This document shows, piece by piece, positions 5,512-5,523 of a stretch of DNA of 5,523 nucleotides; within the stretch, counting starts at the first letter, position 1; each line of letters begins with the position of its first letter. Below the pieces are notes generated by a model that saw only the letters and a list, made by a program, of their open reading frames with translations, was not told the origin of the DNA and did no database searches. The translations under genes and the position numbers were made by a program. Source of the DNA: Bacillota bacterium (GTDB taxonomy: Bacteria; Bacillota; UBA994); assembly GCA_018725535.1 (NCBI GenBank), contig QLUS01000103.1, positions 1-5,523 of the forward strand, read 5' to 3'.

Positions 5512-5523
5512 GGGGTTGTCCCC
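5512..5523 (+). terminator. Probable terminator hairpin after plsY, cut by the window edge
   Basis: GGGG (5512-5515), a TTGT loop and CCCC (5520-5523) form an inverted repeat starting directly after the plsY stop codon. Just upstream is a run of eight A (5499-5506). If the missing sequence continues the pairing (CTCAAC and then T residues), this would be an intrinsic terminator, perhaps working in both directions. Only half of the structure is visible. Confidence 0.4.

Noticed and set aside
1..5523. CRISPR array, transposon, inverted terminal repeats, tRNA or riboswitch
   Set aside because: No spaced direct repeats, transposase-like reading frames, cloverleaf or conserved aptamer pattern was seen on either strand; non-coding space totals only about 200 bases.

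Overview
The window looks like an ordinary chromosomal stretch from a mid-GC Bacillota (Firmicutes) bacterium. The basis is strong purine-rich Shine-Dalgarno sites (AGGAGG, GGAGGGG, AGAGGGG), use of ATG and TTG starts, tightly packed genes, and several M42 aminopeptidases near a CtpA-type protease and PlsY. A clostridial-type lineage is plausible, but this is inference; no rRNA or tRNA is present to fix the taxonomy. All six genes are on the + strand.

Layout. Positions 1-3055 hold three consecutive, clearly divergent M42 metallo-aminopeptidase genes. The second overlaps the first by 10 bases and the third overlaps the second by 4 bases (TTGA), so they are probably translationally coupled. The first gene is open at the left edge. 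After a 50-base spacer comes a short J-domain protein (3106-3534) with a hydrophobic C-terminal hairpin. Its ribosome binding site lies inside a predicted RNA hairpin (3066-3095). A clear intrinsic terminator (3538-3573) closes this transcription unit. After about 90 bases with at most a weak promoter, a second unit begins. It encodes a membrane-anchored S41 C-terminal processing protease with a PDZ domain (3662-4885), then the acyl-phosphate:glycerol-3-phosphate acyltransferase PlsY (4909-5511). The window ends inside what is probably another terminator hairpin.

How the genes fit together. The M42 proteins should act as cytosolic TET-type aminopeptidases that trim peptides left by other proteases, possibly as mixed complexes of paralogous subunits. 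The J-domain protein would recruit Hsp70 (DnaK) to the membrane face. The CtpA-type protease cleaves extracytoplasmic proteins, and PlsY makes lysophosphatidic acid in phospholipid synthesis. The link between the two units is only adjacency.

I did not find a convincing undescribed system. The points most worth a second look are the hairpin that appears to hide the J-protein ribosome binding site, the Asp-to-Ala change beside a metal ligand in the third M42 protein, and the three-gene M42 cassette joined to a membrane J-protein.
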